Source: Gimesia aquarii
GTDB taxonomy: Bacteria; Planctomycetota; Planctomycetia; Planctomycetales; Planctomycetaceae
NCBI RefSeq assembly: GCF_007748175.1
Contig: NZ_CP037422.1
Location: 2,749,231 to 2,813,230, forward strand
Direction: 5' to 3'
Length of the DNA stretch: 64,000 bases
The notes under the pieces were generated by a model. The model did not search any database, had not been told where the DNA came from, and was given only the letters and a program-made list of their open reading frames with translations. Positions 9,631-18,687 of this stretch are shown here, piece by piece (position 1 is the stretch's first letter; every line of letters begins with the position of its first letter). The translations under genes were made by a program, and so were the position numbers.

Positions 9631-10190
9631 TCAGGACCATTCACTTCGACGAACATGTGAATTATCAGGATATAGTGAGAACCTTGCACCTCCGATTTGT
9701 CAAAGCCAAACAAGAATGGAATCTGAAAATGCAAAAAGAACTCTATTTTTGATCAGTTTAGTCAGGTTCTGAGCGAAACAACAGGCTATGCCGATTGAAA
9801 AAGCATGACAAAGAAAATACGATATTATTATGTTTGATTCCCGCTATTGGGACCAATCAACATTTGAACCTTCCTGCTTGTGAGAAAAGGTACTCTTAAG
9901 GGAAACGCTGGTTGTCATAACGCCTGAGCATTGCCAAAATTACCTGGGTATTTTAGGCTGGAGAGCCTCCCGCCCCGCACAGCAAACCTTTCAGAAAACT
10001 ATTGCGGATTTGAGCAGATCAGCCACGGTATTTTTCTTTTAGTAATGAAATAGTTGGCGTTGCCGTAGCGCATGTGGGTAGACGGGATTAGAATTAAGCC
10101 CGTGGTGACCCAGGATCCCCAGATGGAGCCGTTTCCATCTCATTCAGATTTGTTCATCTACCGTATTTATAAAATTGAGGATTCACTTCT
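9631..10190. other. Intergenic region before the cox cluster
   Basis: 560 bp between the divergent DUF4392 gene and the respiratory cluster. Apart from a small hairpin at 10121-10140 I see no RNA gene and no credible ORF. It should contain the main promoter of the cox cluster, but no convincing -35/-10 pair stood out. Confidence 0.4.
10121..10140 (+). repeat. Small inverted repeat upstream of the cox cluster
   Basis: A perfect 7-bp stem (agatgga/tccatct) with a 6-base loop sits 50 bp before the first cox gene. It has no T run, so it is not a terminator. It might be a 5'-UTR hairpin or an operator, but the length is close to what occurs by chance. Confidence 0.35.
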
Positions 10191-11546
10191 GTGAGATTTG
10201 GGTTTCGTCGTCTTATTTTGTTGTCGCTCATCCCGCTGATCAGTTTCACGGGTTGCGAACAGCCGCAAGTCAAGTTTGTGTTCTCACAAAAGACCAATGA
10301 ACTCATCCCTGAAGCTGCCAAGCCCGTCAAAGAGGCACTGGTCAGACAGTTTGGCAACCCTTTTGAACTCACCCAATTTGAGGGTCTTCCTACTGACTTT
10401 GGCGATGTCCAGGGAACGGTAAAATCGGTCGAGTCTTCCGGAAAAGACCAGCCCTTGATCCGATTTCAGGCAACAGGGCTCGAAAATGCTTACGATAAAT
10501 TATTAGGTCTCCCTCTGGAATGGACGTCCGGCAAAGGACAAGGACACATTTCACGGATCAAAGAATATGATTTTGAGACAGGTACCATCGCCGTTGAAAA
10601 ATCTCCAGAAATAGATCCTCAGTCGGGTGATACATTTCTGGTAGAATGTGTTCGCCTGCAGTTTGGTCGCGATCTTTACAATCGTCACTGCATGCACTGC
10701 CACGGCATGAGTGGGGAAGGAACCGGCCCGACTTCACGCTATCTGAATCCGCCTCCCCGCGACTTCCGCCTGGGAATTTATAAATACACGTCGACCAAGC
10801 CAACCAGTAAAGCACAAGAGGCTGACCTCGCACGTACTGTCAAAGAGGGTATTGCAGGTACCTACATGCCGTCCTTCAAGTTGCTGACAGATGACGAAGT
10901 CTCCGCCATCGTGAACTATGTGATCTGGCTTTCAATTCGCGGAGAAACGGAAAAGAAACTGGTTGACGAACTTTTCCTCGATTATTCCGAGACTGCGTTG
11001 GCGGAAAGAACGAGTGAAGATGGCGGCGAAACACGTGAAGAGGTGCTTGAAGAATTAAAAGAGTATATGGAACTGGACTTTCCCGATACACTCGAATTTG
11101 CCACATCGAGTGTGGCAGAAGCTTGGGAAGAAGCCAATCTGGAAGACGCAATAGTCACACCACAAACCCCACGTGTCGCCGATACCCCTGAATCGCGCGA
11201 GCGAGGACGCAAACTCTATTTGAGTCAAAAAACCAAATGTGCTTCCTGCCATGGTCCGCAAGGCCGCGGCAATGGAACAGCAACTCAGGATTTCTGGACG
11301 AATCCTGCAACGAATGAAAAATACTCGGAGCGGGGCTTACACGATATCTGGGGAAATCTACTCCCACCAAGAAATTTACACCGTGGAATTTATCGAGGTG
11401 GTCGCAGACCCATCGATACCTACCGGCGTCTCTACTCTGGAATTAAAGGGACCCCGATGCCTGCGTTTGGCGGTTCTCTGACGGATGAAGAATTATGGGA
11501 CATGGTCAATTATGTCATGAGCTTGCCTTATGATGGGAATCGCTGA
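10191..11546 (+). CDS. Diheme cytochrome c lipoprotein of the oxidase cluster
   Basis: 451 residues starting at GTG, with a GAGG ribosome site 10 bases upstream. A lipoprotein-type signal (LILLSLIPLISFTGC) anchors it on the outer face of the cytoplasmic membrane. It contains two class I cytochrome c domains with heme sites CMHCH (Cys167, Cys170, His171) and CASCH (Cys350, Cys353, His354). Methionine ligands are probably in GTYMPSFKLLTDDE and GTPMPAFGGSLTDEE. The N-terminal ~140 residues carry no recognised domain. It leads the oxidase gene cluster and CoxB lacks a fused cytochrome domain, so this protein is the likely electron donor to the CuA site. Confidence 0.9.
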   Translation: MRFGFRRLILLSLIPLISFTGCEQPQVKFVFSQKTNELIPEAAKPVKEALVRQFGNPFELTQFEGLPTDFGDVQGTVKSVESSGKDQPLIRFQATGLENAYDKLLGLPLEWTSGKGQGHISRIKEYDFETGTIAVEKSPEIDPQSGDTFLVECVRLQFGRDLYNRHCMHCHGMSGEGTGPTSRYLNPPPRDFRLGIYKYTSTKPTSKAQEADLARTVKEGIAGTYMPSFKLLTDDEVSAIVNYVIWLSIRGETEKKLVDELFLDYSETALAERTSEDGGETREEVLEELKEYMELDFPDTLEFATSSVAEAWEEANLEDAIVTPQTPRVADTPESRERGRKLYLSQKTKCASCHGPQGRGNGTATQDFWTNPATNEKYSERGLHDIWGNLLPPRNLHRGIYRGGRRPIDTYRRLYSGIKGTPMPAFGGSLTDEELWDMVNYVMSLPYDGNR

Positions 11547-11614
11547 TTTTAAGACGATTAAATCAATGAAAACGAATTGCATCCTCAACATGAAAAGCAA
11601 ACAGGAGACCTGTA

Positions 11615-12448
11615 GTGGGTAAAGGGTGGTGTTTATTTTTTCTGTTCTGGCCTGTAGCTGCAGTCGTATCCTGCGCGATGGCTCCCTTCGTGGGTTGGTC
11701 ATTTCCCTACGACAATGCGCAAGCTGCCAGTAACCTTGGCATTCGCATTGATGACTTGTTCTATATCATCCTGATCGTCACCGCCATCGTATTTGTCGGC
11801 ACACAGGCTGTCCTGGTTTACGCTCTATGGCGAGGTGCCAATAATCGTGAAGAACGCGCTACCAATGTCCATGGAAACCACAAACTGGAATTGATCTGGT
11901 CAATCATCCCTGGTGCCATTTTGCTCTTTCTGGCAATCTACCAAATGAATATCTGGGCCGATTTCAGAATCAAGAAATACTATCCCGAAGCGGCAGTCAA
12001 AGACCCGCTCGCTGAAGTGACGGCCCGCCAGTTTGAATGGCGTTTTCGCTATCCTGCCATTGGTAAAAAACTGCAACAAAAACCACAGCCAGATGATCTT
12101 TATTCTGTGAATGAGCTGCATGTCCCGTTCGGAAAACCGGTCATGATTCAGTTGCGTAGCGACGATGTACAACATTCATTCTTTCTACCGGCTTTAAGAA
12201 TTAAACAGGATGCCCTGCCCGGCCTACAGATTCCGGTCTGGTTTGAAGCAAATAAACCGGGAACTTATGATCTGGTCTGTGCCGAACTTTGTGGCTGGGG
12301 TCACTATAAAATGAAAGCCCATGTGATTGTGCAATCGGAAGACGAATATCAGGCCTATCTGAAAAACCTGACTCAAAAACAGTTTTATGATGGCTTAGGA
12401 AAAATCGCCGCCAAGGAGACCGGCACAGAGAGTGAGGCCGTAGAGTAA
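11615..12448 (+). CDS. coxB: Cytochrome c oxidase subunit II
   Basis: 277 residues starting at GTG (11615), with an AGGAG ribosome site upstream. Two transmembrane helices (about 5-25 and 45-70, then 85-110) precede a periplasmic cupredoxin domain. The CuA site is intact: the first His in DDVQHSFFLP, then CAELCGWGHYKM, which supplies two Cys, Glu, His and Met. It accepts electrons from cytochrome c and passes them to subunit I. There is no C-terminal cytochrome c fusion, unlike caa3 enzymes. Its stop codon overlaps the coxA start by one base, indicating translational coupling. Confidence 0.95.
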   Translation: MGKGWCLFFLFWPVAAVVSCAMAPFVGWSFPYDNAQAASNLGIRIDDLFYIILIVTAIVFVGTQAVLVYALWRGANNREERATNVHGNHKLELIWSIIPGAILLFLAIYQMNIWADFRIKKYYPEAAVKDPLAEVTARQFEWRFRYPAIGKKLQQKPQPDDLYSVNELHVPFGKPVMIQLRSDDVQHSFFLPALRIKQDALPGLQIPVWFEANKPGTYDLVCAELCGWGHYKMKAHVIVQSEDEYQAYLKNLTQKQFYDGLGKIAAKETGTESEAVE

Positions 12449-14268
12449 TGACCACATTGAATCCCTCACCAACCGGGCTGCAACCGATTCTGAATCCACA
12501 GGCGCACCACGCCCCTGGAAACTTTATTACAAAATACATCTTCTCCACCGATCATAAAATCATCGCGATCCAGTTTATGTTCACAACGTTACTGATGATG
12601 ATTGTCGGTGGTGTGCTCGCACTCGCGGTACGCTGGCAGTTGGCGTTCCCCTGGGAATCGATGCCCATTGTCGGACCCTGGTTATTCGCAGCTGAGGGGG
12701 GGCAGATTTCTCCCGAATTCTATACGATGCTGTTTACAATGCACGCCACGGTGATGATCTTCCTTGTCATCATCCCCATTTTGGCAGGAACATTCGGCAA
12801 CTTACTGATTCCACTAATGATCGGTGCGGATGATATGGCATTTCCCAGGCTCAATATGTTGAGCTACTGGTTTATGTGGCCCGCTATTGCCTGCTTTGGA
12901 ATGAGCTTCGCATACGCTGGCGGCCCTGCTGCAGGCTGGACTTCCTATCCGATACTGGCAGACCTGGCGCAAGCGGCTCCCGGTTCTGGAACCGCTCAAA
13001 CTCTCTGGCTTCTGGGCGTAACTTTCATTGGTTTCTCATCAATGATGGGTTCGATCAATTACATGACAACCATCATCAATATGCGTGCGCCAGGCATGAC
13101 ATTTTTTCGCCTCCCCATGACCATTTGGGGACTGTTCATCACCGCAATCCTACAGGCATTTGCGCTACCCGTGCTGACCGCCGGAGGCTTCATGCAAGTT
13201 ACCGATCGTTTGCTGGGAACCTGCTTTTTTTATCCATCCGGCCTCGTGATCAATAACGCGGCTCCCACAGTTGGCGGTGGTCAGGCACTGTTGTGGCAAC
13301 ACTTATTCTGGTTCTATTCCCATCCCGCCGTATATATCATGCTGCTGCCTGTGATGGGCATGGTCTCTGACATGTTGAGCTGCATGTGCCGCAAACCGTT
13401 GTTTGGTTATAAACCGATGGTCATCTCCATGTCGGCAATTGCCAGTCTGGGATTCATCGTCTGGGGCCACCACATGTATACAAGTGGAATGAATCCCGCT
13501 GTCGGTATGGCATTCATGGTGGCCACCATGATGATCGCGCTCCCTTCCGCGGTGAAAACGTTCAACTGGACCGCCACGATCTGGGGTGGAAAAGTAGAAT
13601 TTAATACCGTTACTTTAAATTGTATCGCCTTTTTATCGATGTTCATCGTGGGGGGACTCAGTGGGATTTTCATGGCCGCTGTTCCTGTCGACGTTTATTT
13701 TCACGATACTTATTTCATTGTTGCCCACTTCCATTACGTGTTGTTTGGTGCAACTCTGTTTGGTGTTTTTGCCGCCATTCATTTCTGGTTTCCCAAAATG
13801 TTTGGTCGCATGATGAATGAAAAGCTGGGCAAAACACACTTCGTGCTGACCTTTATCGGTGCCAATGGGACCTTCTTCCCGATGCACTTTCTGGGGATGC
13901 AGGGCATGCCCCGACGTTATGCAGACCCCTACCTGCATGGATATCTGGAGCACCTGCTGCCCATGAACCAGTTTATGACAATCTCTGCGATTGTAATGGG
14001 ATTTGCACAAATTCTGTTATTCATCAATATTTTCTACAGTATGTTTTTCGGTCCCAAAGCGGGACGGAACCCCTGGAATGCCACCACTCTGGAGTGGACA
14101 ACACCTTCCCCCCCTGGACATGGAAACTTCGATTTTATCCCCATGGTCTACCATGGACCTAATGAATATGCCGTCGTGAATGGAGACAAAGATTTTCTGA
14201 TGCAAACAGAAAAAGAATGTCTTCCCTCCAACGAAACTGTCGCTACAAATACTTTAGACGAAACCTAA
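12448..14268 (+). CDS. coxA: Cytochrome c oxidase subunit I (type A2)
   Basis: 606 residues with about 12 transmembrane helices. It carries the low-spin heme a and the heme a3-CuB centre where O2 is reduced. The helix VI motif reads FYSHPAVY (Tyr290, Ser291, His292, Tyr296). Type A1 oxidases have a Glu in HPEVY; the Tyr-Ser pair with Ala instead is the known mark of the A2 proton-channel subfamily. His292 and Tyr296 form the expected crosslinked pair, and the CuB histidines are in WGHHMYTSGM. HDTYFIVAHFHYVL carries the conserved heme ligands. It overlaps coxB by one base. Confidence 0.96.
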   Translation: MTTLNPSPTGLQPILNPQAHHAPGNFITKYIFSTDHKIIAIQFMFTTLLMMIVGGVLALAVRWQLAFPWESMPIVGPWLFAAEGGQISPEFYTMLFTMHATVMIFLVIIPILAGTFGNLLIPLMIGADDMAFPRLNMLSYWFMWPAIACFGMSFAYAGGPAAGWTSYPILADLAQAAPGSGTAQTLWLLGVTFIGFSSMMGSINYMTTIINMRAPGMTFFRLPMTIWGLFITAILQAFALPVLTAGGFMQVTDRLLGTCFFYPSGLVINNAAPTVGGGQALLWQHLFWFYSHPAVYIMLLPVMGMVSDMLSCMCRKPLFGYKPMVISMSAIASLGFIVWGHHMYTSGMNPAVGMAFMVATMMIALPSAVKTFNWTATIWGGKVEFNTVTLNCIAFLSMFIVGGLSGIFMAAVPVDVYFHDTYFIVAHFHYVLFGATLFGVFAAIHFWFPKMFGRMMNEKLGKTHFVLTFIGANGTFFPMHFLGMQGMPRRYADPYLHGYLEHLLPMNQFMTISAIVMGFAQILLFINIFYSMFFGPKAGRNPWNATTLEWTTPSPPGHGNFDFIPMVYHGPNEYAVVNGDKDFLMQTEKECLPSNETVATNTLDET

Positions 14269-14286
14269 GCAACTGTTCGAGGCATA

Positions 14287-15267
14287 TTGAAAGCAATCGT
14301 TATGAACAAGCAACAATATCATCCCTGGCTTTTCAAGATCGCACTGGCAACCACCATCGCCACGCTGCCACTGATGATTGTTGGTGGTCATGTTACCACA
14401 GAAGGCTACGGCATGGCATTTCCCGATTGGCCAACATCCGATGGGGAAAACATGCTGACCTACTCCTGGTTGCACGAAGCCTCAGACAAGTTTTATGAAC
14501 ACGGACACCGTTTACTGGGGATGCTCGTCGGATTCTTATCAATTGCCCTGGTCATCATCGCCTTCAAAGTCGAAGAGAAAAAATGGATCCGAAATACCTG
14601 CCTCCTGGTCCTGGCATGTGTTATCGTCCAGGGTGTTCTGGGAGGTACGCGGGTCACTGAAAACAGCAAAGCATTAGCTATGGCGCATGGGATCTTTGGT
14701 GCCTGTGTGTTTACTCTGATGGCATTTCTAACAATGGTCACCGGAAAACGCTGGATCGAAATCAGTAACGATCCCCCCCAATTGACACCCGGCTATGGAC
14801 GTCGTTTGGCGATTACCGTTCCCTTAGTGGTCCTCTTCCAATACTTCCTGGGGGGCTGTCTCAGACACTTTAACGTCGGACTACATCCTCACATGAGCTT
14901 TGCTTTTGTGGCGTTAATTTTTGTGATTATCGAATTTCGCAGCGCACGTAAATCTGGGATTAAATGGCTGAAGCGTCCCGCGATGGGCATGCTGCATATT
15001 GGCATCTTCCAGATTCTCCTGGGTTTCGCAGCCTGGATTACCAAATTTGGTCTTCCCGCAGCAGGATTTGTCGCGACTGCCGGTTCATGGGAACAATCTC
15101 TTTCGCGCACCGCGCATCTGATTACCGGAATCCTGTTCCTGATGACGACTATTTTATACTCCGCCAGGGTGTTTCGACTTCACCAATTGAATAAAAACAA
15201 TGTCATAGACGCGGGGCAAAATCTGTCACCGACTGATACTTTACCGAATGCTGAAGGTAACGCTTGA
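14287..15267 (+). CDS. ctaA: Heme A synthase (COX15/CtaA family)
   Basis: 326 residues with eight predicted membrane helices. It oxidises the C8 methyl of heme O to a formyl group, giving heme A for the oxidase. Family motifs include TEGYGMAFPDWP, YEHGHRLLGMLVG and LGGTRVTENSKALA, plus the histidines in GLHPHMSF and RTAHLITG. The start is uncertain: TTG at 14287 has a GAGG only 4 bases upstream, while ATG at 14302 fits the family start better but has only a weak ribosome site. It lies 18 bp after coxA. Confidence 0.92.
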   Translation: MKAIVMNKQQYHPWLFKIALATTIATLPLMIVGGHVTTEGYGMAFPDWPTSDGENMLTYSWLHEASDKFYEHGHRLLGMLVGFLSIALVIIAFKVEEKKWIRNTCLLVLACVIVQGVLGGTRVTENSKALAMAHGIFGACVFTLMAFLTMVTGKRWIEISNDPPQLTPGYGRRLAITVPLVVLFQYFLGGCLRHFNVGLHPHMSFAFVALIFVIIEFRSARKSGIKWLKRPAMGMLHIGIFQILLGFAAWITKFGLPAAGFVATAGSWEQSLSRTAHLITGILFLMTTILYSARVFRLHQLNKNNVIDAGQNLSPTDTLPNAEGNA

Positions 15268-15268
15268 A

Positions 15269-16201
15269 ATGTCTACAACACAACAATCTTATATCGCTGT
15301 CGAAGAATCAAAACCTGCTGCCAAACCGGTCAGTTTGGCACGATTCGGTGATTATCTCGAATTAATCAAACCCCGTATTTCGACGATGGCTTTGATTTCC
15401 GTTGCGTTAGGCTACACACTGGCTAGCGCACATTCCTGGTCGGTGATCCCTCTGATCCATGCCTTGTTAGGAATTGGTTTTGTTGCCGTTGGGTGTAACT
15501 CTCTGAACCAACTGCTGGAAGTCAAGAGCGATGCTCTCATGTCTCGCACAGCCAGTCGACCACTGCCTTCCGGGAGAATTTCGGTTTCGGAAGTCTTAAT
15601 TTTTGGTGTCGTGGCTGCACTGTCGGGCATCTTCTATCTAGCGATCATGGTGAATTTATTGACCGCCTTTTTATCAATGCTGACTCTGGTTTTATATGTG
15701 GTCGTTTACACACCTCTGAAACGCTACACCTCATTTTGTACAACAATCGGTGCAATTCCCGGTGCCATGCCTCCCATCCTGGGCTGGACGGCTGCAGGAG
15801 GAAATTTAAATACGTCATCCTTTACAATCTTTGCCATCATGTTCCTCTGGCAATTTCCTCACTTTCTGGCCATCGCCTGGTTATACCGACATCAATACTA
15901 TCAGGCCGGACTGAAGATGCTTCCAACGGCAGATCCTGCTCGCGGAATTGTAGGCTGGATGTGTGTCATTTATGCAATTCTTTTGATTCCAGTGAGCTTA
16001 CTACCCCAATTTGTTTCGCTCGCAGGAACCTTTTATTCAGTGGTCGCTTTCATAATCGGTATTGGCTACTTACTGTTTTCGATTCGATTTTTACGCAATG
16101 AGACCCCCAAAACAGCCCGTGAATTAATTTGGTTTTCATTAATTTATCTTCCCGTACTGTTATTAACCCTCACCTGGGATCGCCTGCAACTATTCAATTG
16201 A
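15269..16201 (+). CDS. ctaB: Protoheme IX farnesyltransferase (heme O synthase)
   Basis: About 310 residues, UbiA-type prenyltransferase with roughly eight membrane helices. It adds a farnesyl group to heme B, supplying the substrate of heme A synthase encoded just upstream. The Asp-rich prenyl-binding motif is NQLLEVKSDALMSRTASRP, and the second conserved region is LWQFPHFLAIAWLYRHQYY. I chose ATG 15269 because GAAGG lies 11 bases upstream and the ctaA stop is right before it. An upstream in-frame ATG at 15248 overlaps ctaA and has no ribosome site. Confidence 0.93.
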   Translation: MSTTQQSYIAVEESKPAAKPVSLARFGDYLELIKPRISTMALISVALGYTLASAHSWSVIPLIHALLGIGFVAVGCNSLNQLLEVKSDALMSRTASRPLPSGRISVSEVLIFGVVAALSGIFYLAIMVNLLTAFLSMLTLVLYVVVYTPLKRYTSFCTTIGAIPGAMPPILGWTAAGGNLNTSSFTIFAIMFLWQFPHFLAIAWLYRHQYYQAGLKMLPTADPARGIVGWMCVIYAILLIPVSLLPQFVSLAGTFYSVVAFIIGIGYLLFSIRFLRNETPKTARELIWFSLIYLPVLLLTLTWDRLQLFN

Positions 16202-16273
16202 TGATTCAACAAGAGATCGGAATCAGGAATCAATGGTTCGTTGTTTGCTTGTGATGTGAAGTGAAAGAGTACA

Positions 16274-17287
16274 ATGAGTCACGAGAGTCATTCGCCACAA
16301 TATCGAATGGGACTTCCCATACCACACTCCAAGTTAGGGATGTGGCTGTTCCTGGCGACAGAAATTATGTTTTTTTCTGCCTTTATTGGAGCCTACATCG
16401 TCCTGCGTGCTGGCTCTCCCGGTTGGCCTACCGATGCCGAGGTCACACATATTCGCGTTTGGGCAGGCGGACTAAATACATTTGTTTTGATTTTATCCAG
16501 TTATTTTGTGGTACTTGCACTGGAAGGCATGAAAGCGGAAAACTTCGCCAAAGCGCGTCGCTACCTCGGACTGACGTTACTGCTGGCCTGCGTGTTTCTC
16601 GGAATCAAAGCTTACGAGTATTCCGGTAAATTCTCTCATGATATTTTGCCGGGACACATTCCCGAAACACCGCGCATGGCAATCACAAAAGCCATGACAG
16701 AAATGAAGCAAGTTGTTGATGGTCGCGTAATCGCTTTATCTGACGTAAAACCTCCTGAAAAGCTGGATCTTGCCAAGCCGGAAGAAACTGTTGTCTTACC
16801 AGAGACTGGAGGAGCAGAGACCAAAGAACTCGAGACTCCCATTGAGGAATTGCGACAACTGCTACAAACAGAATTAGACTCACCTGATACTTCTGAAAAA
16901 CGAAAAAAAGAACTGACCGCTTTATTCGCCCTCGATTCCAAGTACCGGGAATTAAATCAAAGAGCACTCGATGAATCGATCACATTACCAGAAATGAATG
17001 AGGAGCTGGCGACCCTCAAGAAAGACCCACAATACGGGGCGTTCCTCGCACCAGTCCACCACCTGCAGCCCATTATTTACGGAAACTTGTTTGCCTCAGT
17101 TTATTTTCTGCTCACAGGCTTTCATGCCCTGCATGTTGTCATCGGTATGCTGCTATTTATTATTGTTTTGATCCAGGGCAAACGTCTCTGTGAGAAGTGG
17201 AGTGACTATGTCGAAAACATTGGCCTGTATTGGCATTTTGTTGATCTGGTTTGGATCTTCCTGTTTCCTTTGATCTATATTATTTAG
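16274..17287 (+). CDS. coxC: Cytochrome c oxidase subunit III with a large hydrophilic insertion
   Basis: 337 residues, against about 190-210 for bacterial CoxC of this type. Residues 1-127 carry the first membrane helices with the family motifs [19 protein letters not shown] and [13 protein letters not shown]. From about 128 to 258 there is an extra charged, helical segment ([18 protein letters not shown], then [14 protein letters not shown] and [13 protein letters not shown]). The canonical sequence then resumes ([19 protein letters not shown], ending in [16 protein letters not shown]). The reading frame stays open through the insertion, so it is part of the protein. It would extend outside the membrane. 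Its job is unknown; docking of a cytochrome or an assembly factor is a guess. Confidence 0.93.
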   Translation: MSHESHSPQYRMGLPIPHSKLGMWLFLATEIMFFSAFIGAYIVLRAGSPGWPTDAEVTHIRVWAGGLNTFVLILSSYFVVLALEGMKAENFAKARRYLGLTLLLACVFLGIKAYEYSGKFSHDILPGHIPETPRMAITKAMTEMKQVVDGRVIALSDVKPPEKLDLAKPEETVVLPETGGAETKELETPIEELRQLLQTELDSPDTSEKRKKELTALFALDSKYRELNQRALDESITLPEMNEELATLKKDPQYGAFLAPVHHLQPIIYGNLFASVYFLLTGFHALHVVIGMLLFIIVLIQGKRLCEKWSDYVENIGLYWHFVDLVWIFLFPLIYII

Positions 17288-17318
17288 CCAAGCGTACCGC
17301 CTGAGAGTAATTCATATC

Positions 17319-17729
17319 ATGTCCGATCAACAATCTCACTCTTATGTCAAATATTCCTCAATCTTCATCGCACTTTGTATTTGCACCGTGCTGTCAATCA
17401 TATTTGATATCATCGATTTGCGGGAAAAAAATCTGCTGGGCTTGAATGGGGTAATCTTACTGACGCTCATCGTGCTGGCAATTGCCTGTGCCAAGGCGCT
17501 GTTTGTCATGATTTATTTCATGCACTTAAAATTTGAAGGAAAATGGAAGTATGTTCTGCTAAGCCCCACAATCATATTGGCGATGGGCCTTACCATTGCA
17601 ATGACTCCCGACATTGGCATTCATTATTACACAAATGAATCTCCTCAAGTAGACTATCTCAAACAGGCAGAGCGGGCCGCTTTGGAAAGTGGATCTGCCG
17701 ATCATGCCGAAAACAGTCATGTTGAGTAA
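17319..17729 (+). CDS. coxD: Cytochrome c oxidase subunit IV (prokaryotic type)
   Basis: 136 residues with three membrane helices. The segment AIACAKALFVMIYFMHLKF is characteristic of small prokaryotic subunit IV proteins (CoxD/CtaF) that stabilise the oxidase. A soluble C-terminal tail of about 30 residues follows. It lies 31 bp after coxC. Its 3' end overlaps the annotated start of the ABC ATPase gene by up to 41 bp, depending on which start that gene uses. Confidence 0.85.
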   Translation: MSDQQSHSYVKYSSIFIALCICTVLSIIFDIIDLREKNLLGLNGVILLTLIVLAIACAKALFVMIYFMHLKFEGKWKYVLLSPTIILAMGLTIAMTPDIGIHYYTNESPQVDYLKQAERAALESGSADHAENSHVE

Positions 17730-18687
17730 TACACTAATTCAGGAAACAACATCCGCATCAAGTATCGGTGTTTTTGAAATATCACACCGCTACGGTGATC
17801 GGCTTGCCCTCAATCAGCTCAGCTTTGAAGTGCATCCTTCTGAAATCTTTGGATTGCTGGGGCCAAACGGTGGTGGCAAGACAACACTCTTTCGCTTGCT
17901 CTCCACTTTACTGCCGCTCCAATCTGGTACAGCAAACATCGCCGGTCTCGACCTGGCAACAGAGTCACAACGAATCCGCAATCTCATAGGCGTGACTTTT
18001 CAATCTCCCAGTCTGGATGGCAAATTGACTGTTCAGGAAAATCTGAAACACCAGGCGCACCTTTACGGCATTTCCGGTGCATTGATGCGCGAGCGTATTG
18101 AAAATGCACTTAAACATTTAGGGCTCACCGATCGCAAGCACGGCCTTGCCGACTCGTTATCTGGTGGATTGAAACGACGTGTTGAAATCGCCAAAGGCTT
18201 ATTACACGCACCACAAGTCTTACTACTCGATGAACCAAGCACAGGTCTCGACCCGGGTGCGCGGCACGATCTTTGGAAATATCTGAAACAGTTACAGCGC
18301 GAGGATGGCGTGACCATACTCATTACCACGCATTTAATGGAAGAAGCAGAACAATGTGACCGACTGGGAATCCTCCATCAGGGAGAATTAGTCGCATTGG
18401 GAACTCCTGATAAATTACGTGCCTCGGTCGGCGGCGACTGCTTGACCATCCATTCAGAATATCTCGACGAACTGCAAACAAAAATCACTGAAAAATTCAG
18501 TGTTGTCCCGCAAATCGTGAACCACAGTTTGAGATTAGAACACCCAAGAGGACACGAATTCCTCAAAGAACTGATTGATGCCTTCCCGCAACTCGTGACG
18601 TCCGTATCACTCGGAAAGCCGACACTGGAAGACGTCTTCATCCACGAGACCGGACATCAATTCTGGCAGGCGAAGGAGACTGTATGA
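17689..18687 (+). CDS. ABC-2 type exporter ATPase within the cox cluster
   Basis: Up to 332 residues, an ATP-binding subunit of the CcmA/drug-exporter type. Walker A is GPNGGGKTT, the signature is LSGGLKRRVEIAKGLL, Walker B is VLLLDEPSTGLDP, and the switch His is in ITTHLMEE. It pairs with the permease encoded by the next, ATGA-overlapping gene. The start is unclear: GTG 17689, ATG 17704 and ATG 17719 are all in frame. Being inside the oxidase cluster suggests a role in assembly or cofactor supply, but the substrate cannot be read from sequence. Confidence 0.9.
   Translation: MDLPIMPKTVMLSNTLIQETTSASSIGVFEISHRYGDRLALNQLSFEVHPSEIFGLLGPNGGGKTTLFRLLSTLLPLQSGTANIAGLDLATESQRIRNLIGVTFQSPSLDGKLTVQENLKHQAHLYGISGALMRERIENALKHLGLTDRKHGLADSLSGGLKRRVEIAKGLLHAPQVLLLDEPSTGLDPGARHDLWKYLKQLQREDGVTILITTHLMEEAEQCDRLGILHQGELVALGTPDKLRASVGGDCLTIHSEYLDELQTKITEKFSVVPQIVNHSLRLEHPRGHEFLKELIDAFPQLVTSVSLGKPTLEDVFIHETGHQFWQAKETV

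Noticed and set aside
9631-10190. Possible tRNA or small RNA before the cox cluster.
   Set aside because: No cloverleaf or known RNA motif could be folded by eye.
15248-15268. Upstream ATG for ctaB.
   Set aside because: It overlaps ctaA and lacks a ribosome site; ATG 15269 has GAAGG upstream.
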